Positions 43,681-56,883 of a stretch of DNA of 64,000 nucleotides are shown here, piece by piece. Source of the DNA: Plasmodium malariae. Its lineage: Eukaryota > Apicomplexa > Aconoidasida > Haemosporida > Plasmodiidae. How positions within the stretch are numbered: the first letter of the stretch is position 1; every line of letters starts with the position of its first letter. The position numbers and the translations under genes are program-made. The DNA lies in contig NC_041778.1 in the NCBI RefSeq assembly GCF_900090045.1, positions 558,001 to 622,000 of the forward strand, given 5' to 3'. The notes under the pieces are model-generated. The model saw nothing but the letters and a program-made list of their open reading frames with translations. It made no database searches and was not told the origin of the DNA.

Positions 43681-46600
43681 AATTTTATTTCATTATTACT
43701 AAATAAAATAAAATTTGTGTTAAATTAGTGATAAATAAATAAGTATAAATTTATTTTACATGATAAAGTCAGATTGTGAAATTAATTTAACATATTATAA
43801 AATAAAAAAAATATAGCAAATTTTATGAAAATTATGTGCTTTCTTAAATTTAGAATTTTAACTAAATGATTGTATTTTTATATTGACATAATTAAAATAC
43901 ATTATAATTAATACAAATAGGTTATATTTATTTTTATACAGTTAAAATAAGTGATGAACATGTGGAAAATTTTAAATATATTTTATATTTTAATAAGTAT
44001 TAATTTATAAGATTTATTTTTTATAACCCACTAGCATATTGAAAAATTTTATCTTATATGAGTATAAATAAATTCAAAATTATTCCTTTGAATAAACATA
44101 TATAAATTATTATAGAATTAATGTGATAAACATTATATTATAAGACAGTATGACACATAATAAAAATTTTGAAATATAGTAAAATTAGAATAGATGATAT
44201 CAACAGAAATAGAAAATAATATTGTATGTATACTTTCAGAGTTTTTTTTTTTTGTTTTAATAGATAATAATAGTTTTGAAAATATGAACTTTATAGTTAC
44301 AAATCTATTATATTGTATATACTGCATTTCTTCTTTTTTTTAATAGTGCCATAATATTATTACAAAATTGTACAATAAAATTTATATTAGTAGATTATTA
44401 TAGAAATTTTGTTAAATATAATTCCTTCTTTCTATTGAATAATATTTTTGTCTAGTCTTTTTTTGTATGATTCTATGTGAAACCTTATATTATCAATATT
44501 TTAAAAGTAATACTATTTCAAATTATGAAGTTTTTTATTCACAGGATTTTTTCCATACATATTTATAATAAATTTATTAATATAAAAACATACATTTCTC
44601 TTAAATGTAGATTGTTATAATATTATAATAAATTTATAGACGGGTAAAACACAATGCTAAATTAAGAGCACATTTGCTAAAATGGCTACATATTTTATTT
44701 AATGTCAACATATTAAAAATCTATATAATTATGGACGTAAGCGATTTTTATTTTAAACTTATTATTATTGTTCAGAATAAAGATAATGATAATGAACAGA
44801 TGTTTCTGTGAATGTCAAAGTAAAATTTTAAATTAGATAATTTCATATAACTTTGTGAATAACAATGTCCTTATAATACAAAAACAAATTAAACAGTAAA
44901 TACGTATTCCTCTGAATGATATTTTTTTAATAAATGTAAACTTTATTAAAAATAGTTTACTGCAATAAATATGCAAATGAACAATAATTTACATTTTTCA
45001 TAGTTATAATAATAATTATTTTTATCTATCTTATTTGTTAAGATATATTTTGCATGGCATATGAAATTCGTGTTACCTTATGCGATATTTTAATTTTAGA
45101 AAAAAATTGTTAAAGCTAAAAATTCTAATTTCGGTAATAAACTACCGCAAATTAAAGTTCAAACTTTAAAAATGAAGATAGTACAAGGATGAAGTTACTC
45201 ATGAATTACACGTGCAAAAATGTTATTAATATTTTCTTTTTTCTTAAAATAAAACATATCTTATCGATTAACGACGGAAAATGATACTTATATTTTTATA
45301 TATTTCCAAATTACAGAAATATTCCCCTTTATGAAATTAACCGTATTATTATTGTTTTTAAAAAATCAGAACATCGTAAATTTATTTATGTTTTAATAAA
45401 TTGACAGTGGGGTACATAATTTTGTAAAAATACGTATTTTGTTATACGCATAATGTTGTAGGCATAAATATTGCACTATATAACAGATATTATAGTTCAT
45501 TTAAAATATTTTTATATGTAAATATAAGAAAAAATCCTACCTTTAAAATAAGAAAAATAAGACTAAATTATAATTTCAGCATAAATAGTAAAAGTTAATT
45601 ATAGAAATTAACAAATGGCATTAAAATTTTAACATTTATATGTTAAATATTACATCATAGGTATATCACGCGTTTCTAGAACATATCTCTTGCGCAAATT
45701 TTCCACAATAAAAATAAGTTGCATATTTGTAGGTAAATTATTTTTTCAGAAATATAGCAAAAAGTTAAATTTTTTAAATTTCTAAAGTACACTGCACAAT
45801 ATTTACATTTATAATGCTATTTAGAATATTAAGAACTTTTAAGATAAAAAAATACTTCATAAAAAACACTAAAACCACATCTACATTTAAAAAAATATAA
45901 ACTTTTCATATAAAAATAGACACATCGTTTTCGTCTTATAAAAGTTACTCCAAAGGACCTTATTTAGAAAAAATGTCTTTTTTGTTTAATTAAACTTTAA
46001 ACATAGCTCCATAAAAGTCATGCAGAATATTATTTACTACTAGGTGAGAACATCGGATATTCTTTTAAAATTTAATGTGCAAAAAGGTTTTTGATTTATA
46101 TTTTTTGAGCACATATCCTCAAACAATGGAATGTGTGTTATTTACCTTAAGAATTATTTTTTGTATATGCGAAAAATTAAAATTTTAAGCCGTTCTTATG
46201 CTTCGTGGATACAATTGTTTTTTCTTATATTTATTGTTGATTATAATATTTTTTTATTAATAACATTTGACTTGTCATTAATGTTCCAAGTGTGTACACA
46301 TTTAGTATATTTAAGATATTTTTTATTTGCATTAGAACTTTTAAGTGTTCTTAAGGTAACCTATATAAAAACGATATGATAAAGACGTCTTTAAGAATAA
46401 CGTTTCTATATATGTATATATGTATATAGGTAGATGGACGGATAGATTTAAGTTGTTCTTTGTTAAACATAAACATATAAATAATAAAATATGTTATGAC
46501 AAAAGAGCTTTAAAATTAAAACCTTTTATTAGTAATATTGTTTTGAGATATATATAAATTGCTTTTAAAATTATTTTTACTAGAAGTACACTACAATGAA

Positions 46601-47889
46601 GAAATTGTTATTTGAAAAATATACAAAATAAATAGTTCTCTATGTGTTCTAAGGAATTGTTTTTGAATAAATTAATATATTTTTTTTAATTAATATAGAG
46701 CACCTAAATTTATCTAATCTAACTCTGTATGACATAATATAATGATTAATATATTATTAATTTTTGAAAGTAAATATAAAGGTTACACACTACATGCTAT
46801 ATATTCACAATATATTAAAAAATTATTTTTTGTATGTAATGAATTATTAAAATATACTGTCCGTCTATTTACGAATATTTTATTATTTTTGATATAATTC
46901 TGGTATACATATATTTAGAAAAAAACACATAAATTTAGCTAAAACTAATACAAAAATATGATTCTTTTATATTTTTATGACAAAGTAATACAACTATTTG
47001 TCTTTTATTAACATTAGTAAAGAGCCTTTTCGTGTTCTTGCAGATTTTCTTTTTAAACGAACTTTTAAGTTTTAGAATTACATAACTTTTTACATTTTTC
47101 TATATGACAAATATTTAAATAAAACAAACTGTAGTCCTAGTAATATATTTAGGTATACATTATTTTTATATTATACGTTTGAAACAAAGAAATTTTATGT
47201 CGTTCTATTTAGACACATTTTGATATATATTTTTATATGGAGCTCCATAATCTTTGATGTACAACTGTTAATATATATGCGTCTTCATAATACACTTTAA
47301 AGTTATCTATTTATTTTTGATTTCAACATATTAGATTTCATAATGAATAATGAAAAATATGATATATGCATACAAAATTATTTAAGGTTTATATGTAGGC
47401 TTTTGTGATAAACCACGTTTTTGGAATAAATGTAAAATAATAAAAAAAGGATATTAATTGAAACAATAACAGTTTCATAAAAGGGATACAAATTATCCTT
47501 TCAGAATTATATAAAAAGAAATGTTGATTTTAATAAATAAGTTATAAGTCTACTAACACGAAAATAAAGAAAATTTTCTTATACGTAACATAAACATTAA
47601 AGAAAATGAGTGGTTACAAAAGCTTCATTCAGCAATATGCACAATAATATTTATATATATTTATAAATTTTAACAAATGTTTACAGTATCTTATTTTCTT
47701 TAAATAATTAAAAGATATATACTGTAATAAATATATTTCTTTAAACAGAACCATTTAAGAAAACCCTTAATAATGTTCATAATTTTTATTTTAGATGATT
47801 ACTCAGGATCATTGTGTTTGGAGAAATGATATACATACGCATACATATATGTATTGTTTATGACTAAAAAAAATAACCATGTACTTTTT

Positions 47890-48045
47890 AAAACAAAAAT
47901 GTGATGGTAATGTGGTTTTGTTTATAAAAAAAGAAATATAATGAATGACAGTATTCTTTAAAAGTGTTGCATGCTTGTGAATAGACACGTCGAGAGATAT
48001 TGTTGTTAGAAGGGATGTGTGAGGGGGACACCTTTATTATGCTTG
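47890..48045 (-). pseudogene. Possible short gene relic (minus strand)
   Basis: Frame of about 53 codons without stop that includes 'IPSNNNISRRVYSQACNTFK' and 'EYCHSLYFFFYKQNH'. Its two Cys in an aromatic helix are reminiscent of pir-type antigens. It is part of the G+C-richest patch in the right flank. No start codon, splice signals or neighbours support a working gene. Confidence 0.25.
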
Positions 48046-49789
48046 GAGATATTATGTTGCTTCATCGAAAGGTTACATACTATAATTTACTATATAATGT
48101 GCAAATTGATACTTTTAAGTATTTGAACAAATTTCTAGATATCGTAATAGAAAAAAAAAATATATACGTCTAAGGAGGGTATAAAAATTATATTAAAATA
48201 TAAAAAGACATTTATTAAACAAAATTGTTAATTATAAAAAGGGTAATGTTATATGGATATTCATGGTATATACTGCATGATTTATATAAGTAATTGCATT
48301 TATAAATGAAACATTTCACAACTGAAACGATGTCCTTTAAGGAACATAAATGAGTGTATATATGTAAACACTTATACGGTAAAACAAAAAAATGTTTTAA
48401 CATATTTTTAAAATGTTATAAAATTTTTCCCAAAAGAAGAAACAAATAAAGGCAACTATACAACTGAATGGCATAAAGGTTAATACACCAGGAAAAAAGA
48501 AAAAAACAATAAATTTATACGTGAGGTATAATATATTTTCTTTATATGTCCTTTTGGAATTTATGAAATATAAGGTATATATATATATATATATATATTT
48601 CTCAAGATTATATATCAACTAACAATCTAGTACTAATATTTTTAATTCTAAGAAATTATATATAAAATACAGAAAACTGTATATAATAAAACTTCTTCAA
48701 ATTGTATTACAGTGTCATTTAAAAGAACAATATCATATTAAAATAAATATTCAACAATGTTTTCCAAATAAACAATATTTTCCAAACGGTTTACGTATAT
48801 TTAAAAAAAAAATATATATACTTCACCTTCTATATTTCATTTTGCTACAAGTTTTTCTTTGGTATGTACCATTTTGGAAAATTTTCTTTAAAACAGAGTT
48901 TATATTTCGTGTTCAAATTTTAAATTATTTTATTTTTTTATAACTTTTGTTGAATAAGAAATATTTTACAAAGCCTCAGAATAATACTATAGTGTTCTAA
49001 TTTATAAATATCATAATGCCGTAAATATTATATTTTGATATCCTACCTTTTTGCTACTTTTGATTTAATAGTTTAATTTTTATTTTTTAAAAAATCCCAT
49101 TCTGTTATTACTAAGTGTTTTCACTTTTTCGATAATTTTATAAATAAATTTCTTCTTTCCTTTTTAACATATTTTATGAAATATTTTTATTCATCAAAAA
49201 AAAAAAAAATGGTTTGACAAAGGGGAATTAATTTGTATAATATTTAATATTATATACATATCAAAATGCAGTTTCAGAACGTAATAGCATATTGTTTACA
49301 AAGAATAAATTGGAATAATTTATGTAATATTTGATTACAATAAAACAAAAAATAATGTTACAGATCTCATTTTTTTTTCTCATCAAGGAGCCTTTTTTTT
49401 ATATCTCATTTCAAAAAGAACTATAAAAAAATTGCAAAAAGTTTAATGGAAAAGAGCAATTTAAAAAATTCACTTGTTATGCCCTTTAATTTATTTTTTT
49501 TTTTTTGTAAATTCGATTGTAACATTTAAACTACAATGAAACAAAAATATATATTAAATAATATATAAGACACTAATAAGGATGCTCATACATATGTACT
49601 TATACTTATTTTATGTATACTCATGTTATTTATATGTTATACATTTACATATTGTGCACATAAGAATAAAATAAATTACCAAAAAAATAATATAATAAAA
49701 AAAAGTATATTTTATATACATATGTATATACTACATATTATGAAGTACATGTACTTAAAAAAAAAAGCAAAAAAAAAAATAAAGTAAAA

Positions 49790-49985
49790 AAAATAAATGA
49801 AAATAAATAAATGAAAATAAATAAATGAAAATAAATAAATAAAAGTAAAATAAATGAAAGTAAAATAAATGAAAGTAAAATAAATGAAAGTAAAATAAAA
49901 AAAAGTAAAATAAATAAAAGTAAAATAAATGAAAGTAACATAAATGAAAGTAACATAAATGAAAGTAAAATAAATGAAAGTAAAA
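49790..49985. repeat. 15-bp TAAATGAAAGTAAAA minisatellite
   Basis: About twelve copies, noncoding. The minus-strand reading gives repeated Phe-Tyr-Phe-His-Leu or Leu-Ser-Phe-Ile-Leu frames, an artefact of the 15-bp period. Confidence 0.85.
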
Positions 49986-50606
49986 CAAGGTTGAAATAAA
50001 ACAAAACATAAAAAGAAAAATGAAATTTTTCATTTTATGAAGTTTGAGAGTTTGTTTAAAACAGAAATTCTTAAAGATGAAAAACAAAGATCTAGCAAAA
50101 TTAAAGTAAATATAATTTTACTTAAAAAATAAAAGTATATTATACATAAAATGCATATTTTATACATAAATACGTATATACATATTAAACTTATATATAT
50201 AGTACTTAACAAATAAAGGGAATTTATATTATTTTGCTTGTTTCTCAAGTATTTTTATATTTTGAGCATAATTTGTGTCATTTTAACCTTTTTTTTGCAT
50301 TAATTTATGAATATACTTATTGTTTTATGTATATATGGTACATGTATTGTTTTGTTTTTATATATATATATATATATATGCATGTACTGATTTATTTTTT
50401 TCCATTACACATTATCGTGTAATAACAATTTATTTTTGTTATTACTACATTTTATTAACATCCTTTTTTTAATAGCGTTTTTTTTCCTTTTATGGTATAT
50501 GTACATATATGTATATATATATATGCACATGACGCATAAATTGGTGTACGCCTCATAAATTTTCGTATTGAATATACATATATATATTGATCCTTTTTAA
50601 TAAAAA

Positions 50607-51470
50607 ATGAAAAGTGAACAAAATGAAAAAATAATGGACTATTTGTCCTGCCCTTTGGATGATGTAGTTCATAGAGAAAAGAAAAGCGGAAAGAATAGTT
50701 TTTTGAATGTAAATAATACAAAAAAAAATGAATTTAAAACAAATTTTTTTAAAAAGAAAGATTTAACACAAGGCTCAAGTTTTCGAGGAAGAAGAAGATC
50801 TCGATTTTCAAGTAGAAGATCAGGGAGTTTTAAAAAACCATTTTTTAGTAACAGATTAAGTAACAATCAATTTAATAAATATAAAAGCAGAAAATTTTAT
50901 AGTAGTGGTAGAGATTATTTTAAAGGAAGAACTAATAGTTATAGTTCACATTATGGTTATGATAGTTATAAAACTCCCTATAATAAAAATTTTCTTAATA
51001 GAAGAACTAATAATAATATTAAAACGTCAGGTACTATATATAGGGGAAATTTAATTAAAAAAAAAACAAGAAAAGTATTTAAAAATTCAGCTCCTTCTAG
51101 AACTATAATAAGTCAAAAATTAAATAGCTATAAAACAGTACCTGTTCCAGCCAAAAAGTTTAATAATTTAAATATATCACTTTATCGAAAAAATATGTCC
51201 TATGGTTTAGGTGCTAAGCGATCACTTAACACTGCTGTAGTAAACAAAAGTAAAATAATCAGAAAGGGAACAAAAAAAAGTAATGTTATTACAAAAAGTA
51301 GAAAAAGTGTAAATGGGTCCAAGTTTAAACCGTTAAATAAATATTTTTTATCAAAAATTAAAATTGTTACTTCTTTAAATAAAATACCATCTCCTCTGAA
51401 GGAACAAAAAGACACAGAAGTAAACCTTCCAGAATCGTTGAATAGTACAAATATGAGAAAAGGAGAGTAA
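50607..51470 (+). CDS. Small basic Ser/Arg/Lys-rich protein, possible mRNA export adaptor
   Basis: Single exon of 287 residues, strongly basic, with no membrane segment. The N-terminal 'KIMDYLSCPLDDVVHREKKS' (residues 8-27) resembles the UAP56-binding motif of mRNA export adaptors (pattern K(I/M)DMSLDDIIK). It is followed by an Arg/Ser-rich block ('FRGRRRSRFSSRRSGSFKKP', about 57-76), Tyr/Ser/Asn-rich segments with scattered RG and GR, and repeated K-x-K patches such as 'RKVFKNSAPSRTIISQKLNS'. This arrangement (short N-terminal helix, then an RNA-binding basic tail) is that of UIF/CHTOP/ALY-type export factors, but there is no RRM. The start at 50607 puts the motif near the N-terminus. It may instead be a nuclear or ribosomal accessory protein. 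Confidence 0.8.
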   Translation: MKSEQNEKIMDYLSCPLDDVVHREKKSGKNSFLNVNNTKKNEFKTNFFKKKDLTQGSSFRGRRRSRFSSRRSGSFKKPFFSNRLSNNQFNKYKSRKFYSSGRDYFKGRTNSYSSHYGYDSYKTPYNKNFLNRRTNNNIKTSGTIYRGNLIKKKTRKVFKNSAPSRTIISQKLNSYKTVPVPAKKFNNLNISLYRKNMSYGLGAKRSLNTAVVNKSKIIRKGTKKSNVITKSRKSVNGSKFKPLNKYFLSKIKIVTSLNKIPSPLKEQKDTEVNLPESLNSTNMRKGE

Positions 51471-52561
51471 ACGTGTAAAAACGCAAAATAAGACCAGAGC
51501 GGATAAAAGAAATAATAACGGAAGGAAAGGAAATCACAAGAGGATACAAATATTAAAATAGACGTTTTAATTTATAAATGTACATAATGTGACCACTGTG
51601 TTATTTCTGTTTTTTATTGTTGTGAAGTGTTTATATTGAAAAAGTAAAAGAAAAAATAAAAAAAAAAAAAAGAGAAACTGCAAGAGATAGAGATGTCGAT
51701 AGAGAGAGAAATAAAAAAATACTTAATGATATTCAAAATAAAATAAAACAGTAACTGTAACAATAGTGAAGTAAAAAGAAATATAAAAAAAAAAAAAATT
51801 ATATATTACTAAAAAGGTCAAATTTTTAAAATACACCAACCCCGTGTAGATGTTAATATATTGAAAAATTAATGAATTGAAACTAAAAAGTTCCTGTGGT
51901 ATTTTCAATATTCCCCCCTTGTTATGTTTAATATTACACGTATGTATGTATATATGTATATATATTTATATATACTTTTAGACAAGTATATCAAAAATTT
52001 ACCGAAAGTATATTTTACCAACGACGAAACACAACTTTTATTGTACGTTAAAATTAAGTATTGCGTCTAGAAACATTTAAAACAAGAGGTTGCATATTTT
52101 AGCGAATTTATAAGCCTTTTTAATGTGACAAAAAGGGGAAAAATGTATTATGAAAACAAAAAATCTTATAGTAATAATAAACACAGTAAATGGTCTTTTG
52201 CAAAAGATTAAATAAACGTTCATGAACAACTTTAACAGTAGTTATAGTATGCTTTACTAAGTAGAAAAAAAAAAAAAAAAAAAAGATAGAAGCATGAATA
52301 TAAAATATATAGATATGCTACTAAAATTTGTATTATCATATGTAACTTCCTTTAAAGATGAATTATAACGGTTGAATACTACTTAGTGGAAATTTTTTTA
52401 ATATATTGAACTGAACTGAACTGTAATGCAATGAATTAATTAATATATATATATATATTTTTTTTTAACTTTGATTTAAATTGTTCCTCATAGAGAAACT
52501 ACATTAAAAAAACGGTTGTGTATTAATGAAAATATTCTTGCTGTTGCAGTATATACAACTG

Positions 52562-52594
<33 letters not shown>

Positions 52595-54279
52595 TTACAT
52601 TTGTAAAATAGGGATGACTTGAAATTCGCAAACTTTATAGGCGAAAACAAAATAGAAAAGCATATAATACCACTACGTTTTGCGCAACTTTCAAATTACA
52701 ATAATTAGATACAAAAAGGGGAAATAAGTGGTTAGAGGAAAAATCAAGTTAATAATAGTTCAGGGATAAGTATGTTGATCTTTATGTCGTTTAACGAACT
52801 CATTTTTGATTGTATGTACTGGAAATTTGTAGTAATTCAGTAGACAAAAAAAGTCAAATAAAAGTCACCAGCTTTTCCTTTTTTTTTTTTACAGAATTTT
52901 TTAAAAATATTCTTTACTCCCTTGTGAAAAAATTCCATATATATTTTTTAAATTATTTTTCGCAAGTTCATGGAAAACAATACCGTACCTCTGTTCAATA
53001 TTTGAAGTTAAAATTCTGATAAATAAATCTCCTTTAAATTTTAAATATTTGAAAATATAAAAAATGTTTTACTAAATAAATTAAGTAACATTTTTTTTTA
53101 TTTTCATTTTAAATTGTATTTTCAATGGTTATTTTTATTTTAATTTATTTATAATGCTTCACATTATGTAAGGGGGTTACTAAATATGCCACACCTCCTA
53201 TATATATTTTAATAGGTCTATACTTAATAAATTTTATGTAATATCTCTCCTCATTTTTTTTTTTTTTTTGTTTTTACTGCCTTTATCAGCGTATGAGAGT
53301 GCAAAGAAATTTCGGTGTAATTTTTTTTTATTTTTTATAGTGAAAATAGCACACTCTTTATCGATATTTATATATGTGTGTATTCTTTTCACCTTTTTTT
53401 TTTTTTGTATAATATTTTTTGTAATTTAAGTTAAATAAAGCTGTTTCTATAAATCAGTTACTACCTTTTTGCGCAATATTTTGTTGCAAATATTTTGTTG
53501 TTTTTTTAATATATATATAAATACCATATAAGTTTATTTTATTTTATTTTATTTTATTTTATTTATTTTTCTTTTTTATGAACAAGCAATATAATTTACA
53601 AAAATTACATTTCAGCTTGTTCATTTATGAACCACTTTTTATAAAGTGTTTAATTTAGTAATAAAAAAAAGGATCCAGGTCTCTTCAAAGGCATATATCA
53701 CATGTAAAAAAAAAAAAAGAAAAGAATAGTTAGAAATATATGACAAGACAACTAGATGTAAGCGAAATTTGTTGCTGTTATAAGAAAGCACAAAATTATT
53801 TGATAATTCAAGAAAAAACTATTATTTTTCCTAAAAATTTTATTATTTTTTTTTTTTTTTTTTGCCCCTTTTAGCTATTATATATATTATGTACACTTGT
53901 AAATTATGAGTAATAAAACTGCTTACCTGTTTAGACTTCCTTAGAGTTAAACATAAGAACGTAAACATTCTTTTTACATAAATTTACGTTTTGAATATAA
54001 CAATATATTTCCTCAGTATTATTAAGCTGCATATTTACAGCGTATGGAAAGGAGAAATTTCTGAACATATCAGAAATATTTATGCGTCGTGTTAATGCTA
54101 TACCTTAGTACTACACCTTAGAACTACTTCATATGATTGTGCATATACAATATATGCATTATACACATGTACAAGGATACATATGGGTACTCCAAAAAAG
54201 TTAATGCATTTTTTTGGGTGTGCTTAAATGCCAATTATAAAAAAACGGATACTTAGGTCAGGAATATTCACGCACTTGT

Positions 54280-54319
<40 letters not shown>

Positions 54320-55256
54320 TATTGTAACATTTAGAAAAATATTGCAACATATGGCAAAACAAAAAGCAATGGAAAATGCAAGCAGTGTGAAACCACAAAT
54401 AGTTGAACTATTTTAACCTGTACAAAATTTTTTCAATTTTGCTTTTTAAAGGCATTAGTAGGGGTACGAAAAAGGTTAAAGGTTTAACTGTTTATATATC
54501 ACATTTTACCAAATGTTAAAACGCGAAAGATTAGGAGTATGAAAAATATGCTCAAAAACGAATTAAATGAAAGGTGAAAATAATTTTCCTTAGAAAAATA
54601 AAGAATCGCTAAAGGGTTCATATATAATAAGCAAAAAAAAAAAAAAAAAGAGTTTTTTTCATTTTCATTTTACTTATTAAGGGTAGTAGAGCTACATAAA
54701 ATATTCCTGCATATAGAGAAATATACCCAGATAGAAATTACATGTAGATATGCAGGTATGCAGGTGTTTTCTTGCATGGGCTCACAAACTATGCTCCTTT
54801 TTAAGCTATATAAAGAGACATTGTTTCTTTAGGCAAAGGTGTGGAATTAACAGGTGTGGAATTTGCAGGTATAGAATTTGCACGTGTGGAATTTGCAGGT
54901 ATAGAATTTGTAGGTGTAGAATTAACAGGTGTGGAATTTGTAGGTATAGAATTTGTAGATGTGAATTCAGCAGGTGTGAATTAAACAGGTGTCAATTGAG
55001 CAAGTGTGAAATTTGTAGGTGTGGAATTAACAGATGTCCAATTTGTAGGTATCAGAATTGTCGGTGTGGTATTAGTAGTTGCCCTATTTGTAGGTATCCA
55101 AATTGTCAGTGTGGAATTAGTGTATATACGACTAGCGGATATGCAACTAGCGGGCATATAACTATCTGAAATGAGACATATTTCAAATAGGAAAACTTAA
55201 ATTCGCATTTTACATTTTTGATATTGATATCATGAGGAAGGGGCAATGGGTAAAAA
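51471..55256. other. Long intergenic region between two plus-strand genes
   Basis: About 3.8 kb with no supported gene. It contains (TA)n arrays (about 52445-52458, 52573-52592), poly-A/T tracts, a TTTTA pentanucleotide run (about 53535-53565) and the 15-bp Cys-coding minisatellite at 54832-55160. The 62- and 69-residue frames near 54228 and 52810 run through poly-A/poly-T and look accidental. I looked for tRNA-like arms and saw none. Confidence 0.55.
54832..55160 (+). repeat. 15-bp minisatellite with open Cys-rich frame
   Basis: Twenty-two units of a 15-bp repeat (AGGTGTGGAATTAAC / AGGTATAGAATTTGC types). They lie in one open plus frame (54750-55169, 139 residues) that reads as RCGIN, RYRIC, RCGIC pentapeptides with Cys at position 2 and often at 5. 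It ends about 90 bases before the next gene. Unit length keeps the frame by itself, so the open frame is weak evidence for a gene, but no stop has arisen despite much divergence. Recorded as a repeat. Confidence 0.85.
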
Positions 55257-56474
55257 ATGAATATAACTTTTATTAGAATAATTTCGCTTTTTTTGGCGTT
55301 ATTTTATGTAATAATACATGTAGCAAATTGTTTGAAAAAAGTATGTTTATTATCACCTGTACATAATAAAAATAAAAATAGGGAATTTCAAAAGGCAGCA
55401 TATCACATTATTATAAAGAAGAACTATTTCAATTTAAGCACTTTAAGGAAAATAAAAATAAAGTACAGAAAAATGTATGCATTTCAAGATATGGTATATA
55501 CAAATAAAAAGAAAAGTATTATTAACTTAGTTTACCCAGATATGATTAAGAAGGAAAAAAAATATATTGCAGACAAATTAAAGGAAATTATAGAGAAACA
55601 AGAAAACGTAAGGTACCCAATGGTTTTTAATGAATGTATAAACTATTTTCATTCCAACTTTTTCTTCTATTATGTGTTTTTTTCCTTTTTAAGGATTGAA
55701 CGGTATTTATTCCTTCTTGAAAAAATGAAAAAATTATTGTTAAAAAAATTGTTAACAAAAACATGGTTCGCAAAAAAATTAAAGGCTTGCTCGTTAAGTA
55801 ACGTAGTTCCAGATTTAACCTTATTCGAAAAGAGGTATATATGGAACGGAAGAAAAGTAAGTGCACTTTTTAAAAACAATTTTAGTATACTTAATAGAAA
55901 ATTAAATGTACTATTAGACCGATATATGCAAAATGATAAATATTACTATAATACAAGAAACATAAAAAAAGATGATTGTAATAAAAACCTTGTAATTAGT
56001 AGTCCACTGCATATTGCGTATGCTTTACAACTATACGGCATGTTCAATAATAATTATTTTTTAAAGAGCATAAACTCCACTACACGATTAATTAACATAA
56101 ATATGCAATTTTATCTTTTAAAAAATTATATAAACGATACATATTCATCCGAAAAAATTTTGTACACATATAAAACCTTTGTTCAATTAACAGTTAAGAA
56201 GAATATGATTCCTTTATTTAGCTCGTTTCAAGATAGTACAAAATTAATTAAATATTTTGAGTCTGCATTAGACGAAATAGTGAAAAGGCAACTGGATGTT
56301 GATATACCTAACTTAAAAATTATGAACTTGTTAAATTTTTCAGTAATACTACTAAATCTTTTGTTAAGGAAAGTAATTCAAGTTTTATTTTATTTTATTT
56401 TATTCTATATCAAAAAAAAGATATACGAAAGGAGGAAGTTTATGAAAGATGTATATTCATTTCCGTTTTATTGA
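55257..56474 (+). CDS. Unknown 405-residue protein with signal peptide and C-terminal membrane helix
   Basis: Single exon, not recognised. The N-terminus 'MNITFIRIISLFLALFYVII' continuing HVANC is a clear signal peptide. It is followed by a Lys/Asn-rich, acidic-poor stretch of about 50 residues that fits an apicoplast transit peptide; it could equally be an ordinary secreted or ER protein. The body is very basic and helical. There is a hydrophobic segment at about 130-145 ('FFFYYVFFSFL') and a likely membrane helix at about 361-393 ('LLRKVIQVLFYFILFYIKKK'), with the basic tail after it. An in-frame GTAAGT at about 55857 could be a splice donor, but the frame continues with good coding character. 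Function unknown. Confidence 0.8.
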   Translation: MNITFIRIISLFLALFYVIIHVANCLKKVCLLSPVHNKNKNREFQKAAYHIIIKKNYFNLSTLRKIKIKYRKMYAFQDMVYTNKKKSIINLVYPDMIKKEKKYIADKLKEIIEKQENVRYPMVFNECINYFHSNFFFYYVFFSFLRIERYLFLLEKMKKLLLKKLLTKTWFAKKLKACSLSNVVPDLTLFEKRYIWNGRKVSALFKNNFSILNRKLNVLLDRYMQNDKYYYNTRNIKKDDCNKNLVISSPLHIAYALQLYGMFNNNYFLKSINSTTRLININMQFYLLKNYINDTYSSEKILYTYKTFVQLTVKKNMIPLFSSFQDSTKLIKYFESALDEIVKRQLDVDIPNLKIMNLLNFSVILLNLLLRKVIQVLFYFILFYIKKKIYERRKFMKDVYSFPFY

Positions 56475-56666
56475 AACGAAAGATTTGTAACGTGCCATCC
56501 GGAACATATATATACTCGTATATTTTTCATATGTGCATTGGGTGTATATATGTATGTTATATAACTAGCGAACTTTTGAACATACAGTTTAACTGGCAAA
56601 GTAAGGTGTAAAAAGGTTGTCTTCATCCACAATGTACAATTTGCATTCCACAAACTTTGACTTCAT

Positions 56667-56699
<33 letters not shown>

Positions 56700-56852
56700 G
56701 AGCCCCAAATATTTAAAGAAAAAAAAAAAAAAAAAAGAATTAGCCAAATTTAACATAAAAAGGAAAAAAAAAAAAATAAAAAAATAAATTTTAATTTGTA
56801 AATAGTAATAATGTATTTTTTTCGAATAAATATGCAAAACAATAACAACAAC

Positions 56853-56883
<31 letters not shown>

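Larger units (their letters stand above)
43681..50606. other. Gene-free right flank of the centromere
   Basis: About 7 kb without an intact gene that I can support. Left part (43.7-48.2 kb): moderately A/T-rich, with few simple repeats and scattered coding-like fragments, for example around 45,075-45,170 (+), 45,320-45,410 (+), 46,131-46,379 (+, 82-residue hydrophobic frame) and 47,890-48,045 (-). Right part (48.2-50.6 kb): normal Plasmodium intergenic style, with a 15-bp TAAATGAAAGTAAAA repeat at about 49,790-49,985 and the promoter side of the next gene. Confidence 0.55.
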
